From contig NZ_BMRG01000001.1 in assembly GCF_014648515.1 (NCBI RefSeq), positions 454,516 to 510,618 on the forward strand: DNA of 56,103 nucleotides, read 5' to 3'. Source of the stretch: Saccharothrix coeruleofusca (GTDB lineage Bacteria; Actinomycetota; Actinomycetes; Mycobacteriales; Pseudonocardiaceae). A program made the translations under genes and the position numbers. Position 1 is the stretch's first letter, and the number at the start of each line of letters is the position of its first letter. Positions 41,629-50,100 of the stretch are shown piece by piece. The notes under the pieces are model-generated. The model saw only the letters and a program-made list of their open reading frames with translations. It was not told the origin of the DNA and searched no databases.

Positions 41629-43048
41629 CGGCGTCGAGCTCCACCACCGGGGCGATGGGGGTGTCGTCGGGGATCGGCACGGCGGGTTCCAGGGGACCCA
41701 GCGCGGTGCCCCACTCCCGGTCGGCCAGCGCGAAGGCGGCCACGGTCAGCGGGGCCGCCGGGCGGCCGAAGGGCAGCTGGTCGGCGACCAGGTCCAGCTC
41801 CAGGCGGGCGCCCAGGGGCGAGGGGCGCAGCCGCAGGGTGCCCTGCGGGACCTCCTCGGGGTGGGCGAACCGGCAGGCCCACTCGGTGAACACCACCGGC
41901 CGCTCGACGACCTCGGTCGGGTGCACCGCGCGCACGTTCGCGCCCACCGAGCCGTGCCGGTAGGCGTCCGCCGCGGCCACCAGCAGCTCCTCGAACTCCC
42001 GCGACGACACGCCCAGGTCGTGCCCGGCGACCAGGGCCACCTGCGCCAGCGCCAGCGGCAGCTGCGGCAGCGCGTCCTCGAAGCACACCATCGCCCCGCC
42101 GTAGCGGGTGTTGATCTCGGTGGGCAGGAACCCGTCCGCGGTGGCGATGCCGTCGAGGGTGAACGTGCCGCGGTAGCCGACGGTCTCGCGCAGCCGCTCG
42201 CCGACGCGGCGGGCCAGGTTGCGCATCTCCTCGCGGATGCGGGCGGGCGGGTCGTAGTAGGACGCGCAGCCCGCGTAGAGGAACCGGGCGGAGCCCCGGC
42301 GGCGCGGCACCACCATCTCCACCGGCCGCAGCACGGCGGTGCCGTCCGGGAACACGATGCCGTGCACGCTGACCGGGATGCCCTCCAGGAACGGCATCAC
42401 CCGGACGAACTCGCACTTGGCCGCCAGCACCCGGAAGGCGTCCGCGGCCTCCTCCCGGTCGCGCACCCGCCGCACGAAGTTCGCGCCGCCGTTGATCGCC
42501 GGGCCGTCGCCGGACCAGACCACGCCCGCGCCCCGGTCCAGCCGCAGGGTGGCCTCCCACAGCCCGTCGAGGTCCAGGCCCAGCACCTCGGCGGGGGCGC
42601 GCGGCGCGGACAGCTCGTCCCACAGCGCGTCGATGGTGGTCTTGTTCTCCAGGTCCACCCACTCGGGGCGGCGGGCGTTGAGCACCGGCCTGCCCGCGAA
42701 CTCGGGCACCTGGGCGTAGGGGGTGCTGATCACCAGCGCCCGGCCCGCCGGGTCGAACTCGTCCAGCAGCTCGCGGACGCGGCGGTCGGGCGAGGTCAGC
42801 ATCCGGGTCAGCCGGTTCTGCTCGGTCGCGACGAACCCGCCGCCGATGCCCAGCGGCACCCAGCGGGCCACCTCCGAGTCGTGCAGCGGCGCGTGGTCGT
42901 CCGTGGAGAGCACGAGCGCATGTCGGGCGCCGAGCTGGTGCAGCTCCTGGACGCGGCTGCTCAGCCGCGTGCCGCCCGCCAGGACGACCAGGCGGTCGCC
43001 GAACAACGTGCCGAGGCGCGCTCGAAGCGCGGAAAGGACATGATCCAT
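41618..43048 (-). CDS. ATP-grasp domain protein (putative peptide/amino-acid ligase)
   Basis: 476 residues. The N-terminal ~140 residues resemble a pre-ATP-grasp domain (VVLAGGTRLSSRVQELHQLG, VSTPYAQ-type segment ALVISTPYAQVPEFAGRPVL). ENKTTIDALWDELSAPRAPA marks the ATP-grasp entry. The nucleotide-binding part includes WSGDGPAINGGANFVRRVRD, and the metal site is GFLPTEINTRYGGAMV with Glu and Asn ligands. Such enzymes form amide bonds with carboxyl phosphates. The substrate is unknown. The upstream 70-residue protein in the same orientation could be a substrate or partner, but 139 bases separate them. Confidence 0.75.
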   Translation of the reverse strand: MDHVLSALRARLGTLFGDRLVVLAGGTRLSSRVQELHQLGARHALVLSTDDHAPLHDSEVARWVPLGIGGGFVATEQNRLTRMLTSPDRRVRELLDEFDPAGRALVISTPYAQVPEFAGRPVLNARRPEWVDLENKTTIDALWDELSAPRAPAEVLGLDLDGLWEATLRLDRGAGVVWSGDGPAINGGANFVRRVRDREEAADAFRVLAAKCEFVRVMPFLEGIPVSVHGIVFPDGTAVLRPVEMVVPRRRGSARFLYAGCASYYDPPARIREEMRNLARRVGERLRETVGYRGTFTLDGIATADGFLPTEINTRYGGAMVCFEDALPQLPLALAQVALVAGHDLGVSSREFEELLVAAADAYRHGSVGANVRAVHPTEVVERPVVFTEWACRFAHPEEVPQGTLRLRPSPLGARLELDLVADQLPFGRPAAPLTVAAFALADREWGTALGPLEPAVPIPDDTPIAPVVELDAVTA

Positions 43049-43187
43049 CGCCGAGGACTCGCTTTACGAGAAGCAGACGAGAGCACCGGCGAGCGCCGGG
43101 TGCCACGCACTGTAGAGGCACCCCTGCGCGTCGGCCTAGCACGGTCCGGCAACGAACCGGATGAAACTTGCCGACGGCTCGCGGGGA

Positions 43188-43400
43188 TCAGCGAGCGGCG
43201 TCGCGCAGGACCTGGTCGACGCGGTGCAGGAAGGCGCTGTCGCCCTTCCGCTTCGGGTACGGCAGGGACAGGCTGAGCAGCGTGTCGTCCACCGACGAAG
43301 GAGCGGTGGTGACCACCGCGGCGGCTCTCTCCAGGAACCGCCTGCGCTTGGCCTCCCGCTCGGCGTGCTCGGCGAGAGCGCCCTCAATGCTCTTGTGCAT
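43188..43400 (-). CDS. Small conserved-looking protein next to the ATP-grasp gene
   Basis: 70 residues, unrecognised. Starts MHKSIEGALAEHAEREAKRR, a highly charged helix, then RFLERAAAVVTTAPSSVDDT and a C-terminal part with LPYPKRKGDSAFLHRVDQVL. It has no signal peptide or cysteines. ATG at 43400 is likely. It is encoded upstream of and co-oriented with the ATP-grasp gene. Ser/Thr- and acid-containing segments would allow a precursor-peptide role, but equally a small regulatory protein. Confidence 0.5.
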   Translation of the reverse strand: MHKSIEGALAEHAEREAKRRRFLERAAAVVTTAPSSVDDTLLSLSLPYPKRKGDSAFLHRVDQVLRDAAR

Positions 43401-43517
43401 GGCTGGCTGCGGGTAACTCACTCGGGTTGTATCGGCGTGGCGCGTCACCACCTTTAGGGCCATTTTTTGCCAGAGTGCCGCGTCCTGATCGGACGGTGCC
43501 GTGCTGGGATGTCGGCC

Positions 43518-44360
43518 ATGCGAGTACTGGTCACCGGCGCGTCCGGGTACGTCGGCCGGGCGGTGGCCGCTCAACTGGCGTTCTCCGGCCACGAGGTGGT
43601 GCCGTTCACCGGCGACGTGCGGGACGCCCGGGCCGCCGAGGCGGCGGTGCGCGGTGCGGACGCGGTGGTCCACCTGGCCGCACGCGCCCGCGTCCGCGAA
43701 TCGTTCGAACGGCCGGTGGAGCACTACGACGTCAACGTGGGCGGCACTCTCAACCTGCTGCGCGCCCGGCCCCCGGTGTTCCTGCTCGCCTCGACCGCCG
43801 CCGTCTACGGCACCTCCCGCACCGGCGTGCTCACCGAGGACACCCCCCGCGACCCCGCCAGCCCTTACGCCGCCTCGAAAGCCGCCGCCGAGGACGCGGT
43901 GGCCTGGGCGGCGCGGGCGGGCGCGGTGCTGCGCCTGTTCAACGTCGCGGGCGGCGGCGACCGCGACGACACCCGGATCGTCACCAGGGCGTGCGAGGTG
44001 GCCGCGGGCAGGCTGCCGTCGCTGGAGGTCTACGGCGACGGCTCGGCGGTGCGCGACTTCGTGCACGTGCGGGACGTGGCGCGGGCGTTCGCGCTGGTGC
44101 TGGAGCGCTGCCGGGAGGGGCACGCGGTCTACAACGTGGGCGCCACCCCGGCCAGCGTGGCCGACGTGCTCGGCGCGGTGGAGCGGGTCAGCGGCAGGCC
44201 GCCCGCCGTCCGCCGCCGCCCCGCGCACCCCGGCGAGGCGCGGGTGCTGCGCGCGGACACCGCCAGGCTGCGCGCGCTGGGCTGGCGGCCGGTGGAGTCC
44301 GACCTGGACGAGCTGGTGCGCGACCAGTGGGCCAGCGCCGCCTCACCGCCCGCCGGGTGA
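43518..44360 (+). CDS. NAD-dependent sugar-nucleotide epimerase/dehydratase
   Basis: 280 residues, extended short-chain dehydrogenase family. Rossmann motif [16 protein letters not shown] at the N-terminus, [17 protein letters not shown], the catalytic STAAVYG and YAASK (Tyr and Lys), and a C-terminal [20 protein letters not shown] typical of UDP-glucose 4-epimerase-like enzymes. It is shorter than GalE (about 330). ATG at 43518 gives the canonical N-terminus; ATG at 43509 is the alternative. The 3' end overlaps the convergent RNase Z gene by 18 bases. Confidence 0.87.
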   Translation: MRVLVTGASGYVGRAVAAQLAFSGHEVVPFTGDVRDARAAEAAVRGADAVVHLAARARVRESFERPVEHYDVNVGGTLNLLRARPPVFLLASTAAVYGTSRTGVLTEDTPRDPASPYAASKAAAEDAVAWAARAGAVLRLFNVAGGGDRDDTRIVTRACEVAAGRLPSLEVYGDGSAVRDFVHVRDVARAFALVLERCREGHAVYNVGATPASVADVLGAVERVSGRPPAVRRRPAHPGEARVLRADTARLRALGWRPVESDLDELVRDQWASAASPPAG

Positions 44361-45248
44361 CCTGCGCGGCACCCGGACCCGGTCGAGGTCGGCCGCCACC
44401 ACCACCTCCCCGCCGAACACCTCCTCCGCTTCCGCGCGGAAAGCGCCGGGATCGGCGTAGCGCTGGGAGAAGTGCGTCAGCACCAGCGTGCGCACCCCGC
44501 ACTCGGCGGCCACCCGCGCGGCCTGCCGGGCGGTCAGGTGGCCGTGCTCGACGGCCAGGCGCTCGTCCGCGTGCAAGTAGGTGGACTCGATGACCAGCAT
44601 GTCCGCCCGGTCGGCCAGCTCGAACACCCCGTCGCACAGCCGGGTGTCCATGACGAACGCGAAGCGCTGGCCGGGGCGCGGCTCGCTGACCGCCGCCAGC
44701 AGCGGCCCGCCCTCCTCCAGCACCTGCCGCACCCGAGGGCCGCTGATGCCGTGCCGCGCCAGCAGCTCCGGCACCATCCGCCTGCCGTCCGGCTCGACCA
44801 GCCGGTACCCGAAGGTCTCCAGCGGGTGGTCCAGCGCACGCGCCTCCAGCACGCCGAACCCGCCCTCGGCCACCACCCCGTCGCGCGCCACCGGCACCTC
44901 GCGGACGTCCACCACGTCGTGGAAGGAGCTGGCGTGCCGCAGCCGCTGGAAGAAGTGCGCCCCCGACGCCGGGTAGTGCGCGTGCACCGGGTGCGGCACC
45001 CGGTCCAGCGACATCCGCTGCACCACGCCCGGCACGCCCAGGCAGTGGTCGCCGTGGAAGTGCGTCAGGCAGATCCGGGTGATGTCGCCCGCCGCCACCC
45101 CGGCCAGCAGCAGCTGCCGCTGCGCGCCGTCACCGGGGTCGAACAGGAAACCCTCGCCGTCCCAGCGCAGCAGGTAGCCGTTGTGGTTGCGGGTGCGCGT
45201 GGGAACCTGGCTCGCGGTGCCGAGCACGACCAGCTCTCGGGTGGACAC
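44343..45248 (-). CDS. rnz: Ribonuclease Z
   Basis: 301 residues, typical short-form RNase Z (ElaC type). Endonuclease that trims tRNA 3' ends. The metallo-beta-lactamase motif [13 protein letters not shown] binds two zinc ions; further ligands appear in FVMDTRLCD and in the C-terminal [12 protein letters not shown]. The N-terminus [20 protein letters not shown] contains the family LGTxxxxPTxxRN pattern. CCA is not encoded in the tRNA genes of this window, consistent with a need for RNase Z. The start (GTG, 45248) is 17 bases from the divergent beta-lactamase-like gene. Confidence 0.93.
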   Translation of the reverse strand: MSTRELVVLGTASQVPTRTRNHNGYLLRWDGEGFLFDPGDGAQRQLLLAGVAAGDITRICLTHFHGDHCLGVPGVVQRMSLDRVPHPVHAHYPASGAHFFQRLRHASSFHDVVDVREVPVARDGVVAEGGFGVLEARALDHPLETFGYRLVEPDGRRMVPELLARHGISGPRVRQVLEEGGPLLAAVSEPRPGQRFAFVMDTRLCDGVFELADRADMLVIESTYLHADERLAVEHGHLTARQAARVAAECGVRTLVLTHFSQRYADPGAFRAEAEEVFGGEVVVAADLDRVRVPRRSPGGR

Positions 45249-45265
45249 GTGGCAGAGTTTGCGCC

Positions 45266-46072
45266 ATGCAGAGCTTGCGCGCGGTGTCCCGGTGGCCGGT
45301 CGAGAACGCGGCCACCGGCGTGGTGTCCGCCGACGGCCGGGTGCTGGGCACCTTCGGCGACGTGGAGCGGCGCTTCCCCCTGGCCTCGGTGACCAAGCCG
45401 CTCACCGCCTACGCGGTGCTGGTGGCCGTCGAGGAGGGCGCGGTGGAGTGGGACCAGCCGGTGGGCCCGGCCACCCTGCGGCACCTGATCGCGCACACCT
45501 CCGGCCTGGCGTTCGACTCGGACAAGGTCCAGGCCCCGCCCGGCGAGCGGCGGATCTACTCCAACACCGGCTTCGAGGTGATGGCCGCGTTCGTCGAGTC
45601 GGCCACCGAGATCCCGTTCGCCGACTACCTGACCGAAGCCGTGCTCGCCCCGCTGGGCATGACCTCCACCGCGCTGACCGGCTCCCCCGCCGCGGGCGCC
45701 GTGTCCACGGTGTCGGACCTGCTGCGCTTCGCCGCCGAGGTGCAGTCGCCCCGGCTGGTCTCCGCCGAGCTGGTCGCCGAGGCGACCTCGGTGCAGTTCC
45801 CCGGCCTGAAGGGGGTGCTGCCGGGGTACGGCTCGCAGCGCCACAACGACTGGGGGCTGGGCTTCGAGATCAAGTCGGACAAGTCGCCGCACTGGACCGG
45901 CGCGGGCAGCTCCCCGCGCACGTTCGGCCACTTCGGGCAGAGCGGCACGTTCCTGTGGGTGGACCCGGCGGTGGGGGCGGCCTGCGTGGCGCTGGCCGAC
46001 CGGCCGTTCGGCGAGTGGGCCGTCGCGGCCTGGCCACCGTTCACCGACGGGGTGCTGGCCGAGCTGGGCTGA
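45266..46072 (+). CDS. Serine beta-lactamase-like hydrolase (class C/esterase type)
   Basis: 268 residues, shorter than AmpC (about 360). Catalytic Ser and Lys in SVTK ([10 protein letters not shown]), Tyr and Asn in YSNTGF, and HFGQSG in place of the KTG box. No signal peptide is visible, so it is probably a cytosolic esterase or peptidase of the AmpC/EstB group rather than a true lactamase. It is divergently paired with rnz at very short distance. Confidence 0.85.
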   Translation: MQSLRAVSRWPVENAATGVVSADGRVLGTFGDVERRFPLASVTKPLTAYAVLVAVEEGAVEWDQPVGPATLRHLIAHTSGLAFDSDKVQAPPGERRIYSNTGFEVMAAFVESATEIPFADYLTEAVLAPLGMTSTALTGSPAAGAVSTVSDLLRFAAEVQSPRLVSAELVAEATSVQFPGLKGVLPGYGSQRHNDWGLGFEIKSDKSPHWTGAGSSPRTFGHFGQSGTFLWVDPAVGAACVALADRPFGEWAVAAWPPFTDGVLAELG

Positions 46073-46102
46073 GCGCCCGAAGTTCCCCCTGTGGGCGACC
46101 CC

Positions 46103-46132
46103 GGTGATCGTGTACGTTTTTCACGTATCACC
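46103..46132. promoter_or_regulatory. Imperfect inverted repeat upstream of the secreted repeat protein
   Basis: GGTGATCGTG pairs with CACGTATCACC with one bulged base, around an AT-rich centre (TACGTTTTT). It lies 76 bases before the TTG start of the large secreted protein. It could be an operator or the end of a transcript from the beta-lactamase-like gene. Confidence 0.4.
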
Positions 46133-46207
46133 AAAAGCCCTGCTCGGCGGCGGCTCGAGGGACGCCGGCACTCCGGGCGGGCGGACCTCAACGGGGGGAA
46201 ACCTCTC

Positions 46208-48409
46208 TTGTCCGACACTTCCGCGCGCCGCGACGGCGCGAGATCCCGCACGCCCCGGATCGCGATCGCGAGCGCCTTAGCGCTCTCGGTCGCGCTCAGC
46301 GGCCCGATGGCCTGGGCGCAGGAGACCACCGCACCGACCACCGCACCGACCACCGCCCAGCCCGAGCGGGTCGCGGCCGAAGCCGTGCCCCAGGTGGCGG
46401 ACCTGAAGGTCACCGCCGCCTTCGAGCGGGCCGAGTACGCGCCCGAGTCGACCATGAACCTCACGGTCACCGTCGAGAACAAGGGTGCCGCTCCCGCCAC
46501 CGACATCCGCTTCACCACCAGTGGCAACGTCTCGCTCGAGTCCGGCGGCGAGCAGCTACGCCGCCTCCCCGGCCCGAGCCTGGCACCCGGCGAGCGGCTG
46601 ACCATCCAACTGGTGGTCAAGCAGATCGCCGCGGACAGCAGCACCGCCGAGTTCGAGGTGCACGTCTCCGACGGGTACCAGCAGCATCCCGCGGTGGACC
46701 CGACGCCGAGCGACAACCGCGCGAAGGTCACCGCGCAGGTGCCCCAAGGTCGCGGCACCGTCTCCGGCGTGGTCTACACCGACCACAACGGCAACGGGCA
46801 GCCCGACAGCGGCGAGGCGCTGTCCGGCTTGAGCGTCCAGGCCACCGGCGGTGCGCCCTTCGCCCTGCGGGGCGCCCGGACCGGCAGCAGCGGCGAGTTC
46901 CGCTTCACCGACGCGCCGACCGGCCGCTACCGGCTCTACTTCCCCAGCTCCACCCTCGTGGTCCAACCCGGCTCCAGCGAGTTCACCGTGCGGGCGGGCG
47001 AGACGACCAACCTCGCCATCCCCGCCGTGCCGCCGGTCTCGGAGGTGCTGCGGTCGTCGGTGGCGCTGGACCGCGACAGCTACCGCCGCACCGACCCGGT
47101 CACCCTCCAGGTCACGCTGACCAACACCGGCGCCAAGCCGCTCACCCGCGTGGTCGCGGTGTGCTACCCGTGGAGCTCGGCACCCCCGGGGCCCGGCTGG
47201 GCCCCGCTGAACCCCGACGGTCCCGGCGTCGACCTGGCACCGGGCGAGACCAAGTCCCTGACCGTCACCGACGTGGTGCCCGACGCCGCCTACAACGCGG
47301 GCCAACTCGAAGTCTCCTGCAGGTTCGGCGACAACGGCGGGAACACCGAGGGCTACACCAGTTCTTCGGACCTGGCGGAGGTCACCGGCGCGTTCGGCGG
47401 CGTCGAGGGCACCCTCCTGCGCGCCGACGCGAACGGCGCGGAAACCCCGCTGGCCGGTGCCCAGCTGATCGCTCTCGACCAGCGCAGCGGTTTGCGCACC
47501 TACACGGCGTTCTCGGACAGCACGGGCCGGTGGTCGATGCCGAAGCTGCCGATCGGGACCACCAAGGTGCTCGTGCTGGGCCCGTACCGCGCCAAGGACG
47601 GTGGCGAGCACGTCGTCGAGATCAAGCCCGAGCAGACCGTGCAGGCCCGGTTCGTCGTCGTGGACGGTCCGGCGGTCACCGAGCCAGGGCACGCGCCGGA
47701 CATCCGGGTCACCGCCTCGTTCGACAAGGCGTCCTACGACATGGCGGAGCCGATCCGCGCCACCGTGAGGATCGCCAACGTGGGCACCGGCTTCGGCGAG
47801 TCGATCGGCCTGCGGATCGAGAACGTCGACTCGGCGCTGTCCTACGACCGGGCGCAGTGGGGCGACCTGCTGCCCAACGGCGGCTCCCCCTCCTCGGCGA
47901 AGCTGTGGCCGGGTGAGGAGCGGGTGATCACGCTGGTCGGCACCCAGCCGAGCTACCGACCCAACGGCACCGTCCGGCTCAAGGCCACCATCACCGCCTC
48001 CGACAGCAACCAGTCCGACAACGTCATCGACATCTCCGCCGCCATGACCCACAGCACCGGCGACGCGGTGGCGCTGGTCTACGGCGACCGCGACGGCGAC
48101 GGCGCGTTCGACCAGGGCGAGGAGCTGCCCGACGTCCAAGTCGGCTTCGAGGGCGGGATGCCGTGGACGTGGGTCGACGGCAAGACCGACGCGTCCGGCC
48201 GGTTCCGGCTGGAGGACGTGCCCGCAGGCCACTACCAGCTGTTCCTGTTCGGCACCGACGACGGCTGGATCTCGCCGCCGGACCTCTACCGCATCGTCAC
48301 GGTGAAGGCGGACCAGGAGGTGAGCGCCGAGTTCCGCCTCGTCCGCCCGCAGTCGGACGAGGCGGAAGGTGCCGCTGTTCTTCGACCGGCCGTCGTACCG
48401 ACCCGATGA
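46208..48409 (+). CDS. Large secreted protein with CARDB and SdrD/Cna-B-like repeats
   Basis: 733 residues. Start is probably TTG at 46208, because GGGGGGAAA lies just upstream and the signal peptide (TPRIAIASALALSVALSGPM then AWAQ) then sits at the N-terminus. A Thr/Pro spacer is followed by a CARDB/DUF11-like domain (FERAEYAPESTMNLTVTVEN), an SdrD B-like domain with calcium-type DHNGNGQPDSGEAL, another CARDB-like domain (SVALDRDSYRRTDPVTLQVT), a carboxypeptidase-regulatory-like domain (TYTAFSDSTGRWSMPKLPIG), a third CARDB-like domain and a final SdrD B-like domain with DRDGDGAFDQGEEL. No sortase or membrane anchor is seen, so it is released or held non-covalently. Confidence 0.82.
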   Translation: MSDTSARRDGARSRTPRIAIASALALSVALSGPMAWAQETTAPTTAPTTAQPERVAAEAVPQVADLKVTAAFERAEYAPESTMNLTVTVENKGAAPATDIRFTTSGNVSLESGGEQLRRLPGPSLAPGERLTIQLVVKQIAADSSTAEFEVHVSDGYQQHPAVDPTPSDNRAKVTAQVPQGRGTVSGVVYTDHNGNGQPDSGEALSGLSVQATGGAPFALRGARTGSSGEFRFTDAPTGRYRLYFPSSTLVVQPGSSEFTVRAGETTNLAIPAVPPVSEVLRSSVALDRDSYRRTDPVTLQVTLTNTGAKPLTRVVAVCYPWSSAPPGPGWAPLNPDGPGVDLAPGETKSLTVTDVVPDAAYNAGQLEVSCRFGDNGGNTEGYTSSSDLAEVTGAFGGVEGTLLRADANGAETPLAGAQLIALDQRSGLRTYTAFSDSTGRWSMPKLPIGTTKVLVLGPYRAKDGGEHVVEIKPEQTVQARFVVVDGPAVTEPGHAPDIRVTASFDKASYDMAEPIRATVRIANVGTGFGESIGLRIENVDSALSYDRAQWGDLLPNGGSPSSAKLWPGEERVITLVGTQPSYRPNGTVRLKATITASDSNQSDNVIDISAAMTHSTGDAVALVYGDRDGDGAFDQGEELPDVQVGFEGGMPWTWVDGKTDASGRFRLEDVPAGHYQLFLFGTDDGWISPPDLYRIVTVKADQEVSAEFRLVRPQSDEAEGAAVLRPAVVPTR
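48332..48367 (+). other. 14-bp perfect hairpin inside the 3' end of a coding sequence
   Basis: TTCCGCCTCGTCCG and CGGACGAGGCGGAA pair perfectly over 14 bp with an 8-base loop, inside the last 26 codons of the secreted-protein gene. A stem this long and exact within coding DNA is unusual and could pause ribosomes, protect the mRNA 3' end or act as a terminator. Confidence 0.55.
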
Positions 48410-48449
48410 GCGGCCGCACCCGCGCGGGGGGTGTCCGCCGGGCTTGATC

Positions 48450-48485
48450 CCCGGTGGGTGCGGCGCGATCGCCACACCCACCGGG
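48450..48485. terminator. Bidirectional terminator between the secreted-protein and xthA genes
   Basis: CCCGGTGGGTG and CACCCACCGGG form a perfect 11-bp stem with a 14-base GC-rich loop, placed between the convergent stops at 48409 and 48492. Confidence 0.75.
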
Positions 48486-48491
48486 CCCGGA

Positions 48492-49340
48492 CTAATCCCT
48501 GGGCGGTTTCCGGGTGGTGCGGGTGCGCGGCGCGGACGGCGGGGGCACCACCGGCCCGATGTCGCCGTCCGGGGCCTCGTCCAGGTCCACGACGACCGGC
48601 GCGTGGTCGCTGGGGCTGGTCCCCTTGCGTGCCTTGCGGTCGACCCACGCCGCCCGCACCCGCCCCGCCACGGTCTCCGCCGCCAGCACCAGGTCGATGC
48701 GCATCCCCAGGTCCTGGTGGAACATGCCACCTCGGTAGTCCCAGTAGCTGAAGACGCGCTGGTCGGGCCAGCGGTCGCGGACCACGTCGCGCAGGCCGAA
48801 CTCCGCCAGCGCGGCCCGCTCGGCCGCCGTGACGTGGGTGTGCCCGACGAACACGGCCGGGTCGTACACGTCGGCGTCGGCCGGGGCGATGTTGATGTCG
48901 CCGCAGACCAGCACGTCCTGCGGCCCCCCGCGCACGACCTCCCGCAGCGCGGCCAGCCAGGCGAGCTTGTAGTGGTAGTGGTCCGAGTCGACGGCGCGGC
49001 CGTTGGGCACGTAGACGGAGTGCACGCGCACACCGCCGCACGTCGCGGCCACCGCCCGCGCCTCCGGGTCCGGGAAGCCCGGCGCACCCTCGACGCCGAG
49101 CGTCACCTCGTCCAGGCCGACGCGGGACAGGATCGCCACCCCGTTCCACTGCGGCTGGCCGTGCGCGGCGAAGGCGTAACCGCGATCCGCCAGCTCCTCG
49201 CCGAGCAGCGCGGCGAAGGCGTCACTGGTCAGCTTGAGCTCCTGCAGGCACACCACGTCGGGCCCGCGCTCGTCCAGCCACGCCAGGAGCCTGGGCATCC
49301 GCTGCTTCACCGAGTTCACGTTCCACGTGGCGACGCGCAC
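48492..49340 (-). CDS. xthA: Exodeoxyribonuclease III
   Basis: 282 residues. AP endonuclease and 3'-5' exonuclease of base-excision repair. The family motifs appear in order: ATWNVNSVKQRMPRLLAWL, VCLQELKLTSDAF, NGVAILSRVGLDEV, HSVYVPNGRAVDS, VLVCGDINIAPADADVYDP, and the catalytic SDHAPVVVDL. The C-terminus has a Pro/Arg-rich extension. The GTG at 49340 is chosen because the conserved sequence starts there and TACCGT ends 6 bases upstream, giving a leaderless promoter. Confidence 0.93.
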   Translation of the reverse strand: MRVATWNVNSVKQRMPRLLAWLDERGPDVVCLQELKLTSDAFAALLGEELADRGYAFAAHGQPQWNGVAILSRVGLDEVTLGVEGAPGFPDPEARAVAATCGGVRVHSVYVPNGRAVDSDHYHYKLAWLAALREVVRGGPQDVLVCGDINIAPADADVYDPAVFVGHTHVTAAERAALAEFGLRDVVRDRWPDQRVFSYWDYRGGMFHQDLGMRIDLVLAAETVAGRVRAAWVDRKARKGTSPSDHAPVVVDLDEAPDGDIGPVVPPPSAPRTRTTRKPPRD

Positions 49341-49346
49341 CGCTGC

Positions 49347-49352
49347 ACGGTA
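49347..49352 (-). promoter_or_regulatory. Putative -10 box of xthA (leaderless)
   Basis: Minus-strand TACCGT, 6 bases before the GTG start at 49340. No ribosome binding site is present. Confidence 0.45.
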
Positions 49353-49427
49353 TCCCGGCAGGCGGCCGGCCGCCGCGTCCACGCGCCGGAACCCCGTCCG
49401 TCGTCGTGCCGCTGTCGATCACCGGTG

Positions 49428-49439
49428 GCACGATCGTGC
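49428..49439. promoter_or_regulatory. 12-bp palindrome at the start of the GNAT gene
   Basis: GCACGATCGTGC is perfectly self-complementary and ends 1 base before the ATG at 49441. It includes a CACGAT sequence 6 bases from the start, which could serve as a weak -10 box of a leaderless promoter, so a binding protein here would act as a direct block. Confidence 0.35.
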
Positions 49440-49440
49440 G

Positions 49441-50097
49441 ATGCGCACCTCGACCACCGCCGCCACCGTCGAGGAGTGGGTGCACGGCTGGGCGCTGTCC
49501 CGCCGCACGCCCGCCCCGGTGCGGGAGCCGGACGGCTACCGCATCGACGTGGGGAAGGTGGTGCACCGCGTGCGCTTCGTGCTGCCGGACACCGCCACCG
49601 TCGCGCACCGGGCCAGGACGCTGACCGCTCCGGGGACGTGGTTGAAGGTGTGCGGGGAGCGGGACGCGGTGATCGCCGACCTGACGCCCGCGTGGCTGGT
49701 CAGTCCGCCGGAGTTCCTCATGACGGTTGACCTGCGGGTCGAGGACGTGACGGTCCCGTCGCCTTACCGGGTGGAAGTCATCGCCGATCCGGGTGGCGCG
49801 GTGTGCGATGCGGTGGTGCACGCCGCCGACGGGTCGACCGCGTCCAGCGGGCGGGTCGCGGTGTGGGGCGCGGCGGCCGTGGTCGACCAGGTCTCCACCG
49901 ATCCCGCGCACCGGCGGCGCGGGCTGGGCCGGGTCGTGATGCGCTCCCTGGCGGCCGCGGCGGTGGAGCGCGGGGCGAGCCGGGCGGTGCTGCTGGCCAC
50001 CGAGGAGGGGGCGCGGCTCTACCGGTCCGTGGGTTGGTCGGTGGCCTCCCCGGTCACCGCCGCCCACCTGCCGGTGGACGACCGGCCCACGGGCTGA
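49441..50097 (+). CDS. GNAT family N-acetyltransferase
   Basis: 218 residues. The C-terminal half has the acetyl-CoA-binding loop VSTDPAHRRRGLGRVVMRSL, with RRRGLG as motif A, followed by VLLATEEGARLYRSVGWSVA, the usual Y-x-x-x-G-F/W ending. The N-terminal ~100 residues (VEEWVHGWALSRRTPAPVRE) are a separate region seen in some actinobacterial GNATs. The acceptor is unknown. The gene converges with the MmyB-like regulator, 3 bases between stops. Confidence 0.82.
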   Translation: MRTSTTAATVEEWVHGWALSRRTPAPVREPDGYRIDVGKVVHRVRFVLPDTATVAHRARTLTAPGTWLKVCGERDAVIADLTPAWLVSPPEFLMTVDLRVEDVTVPSPYRVEVIADPGGAVCDAVVHAADGSTASSGRVAVWGAAAVVDQVSTDPAHRRRGLGRVVMRSLAAAAVERGASRAVLLATEEGARLYRSVGWSVASPVTAAHLPVDDRPTG

Positions 50098-50100
50098 GGG

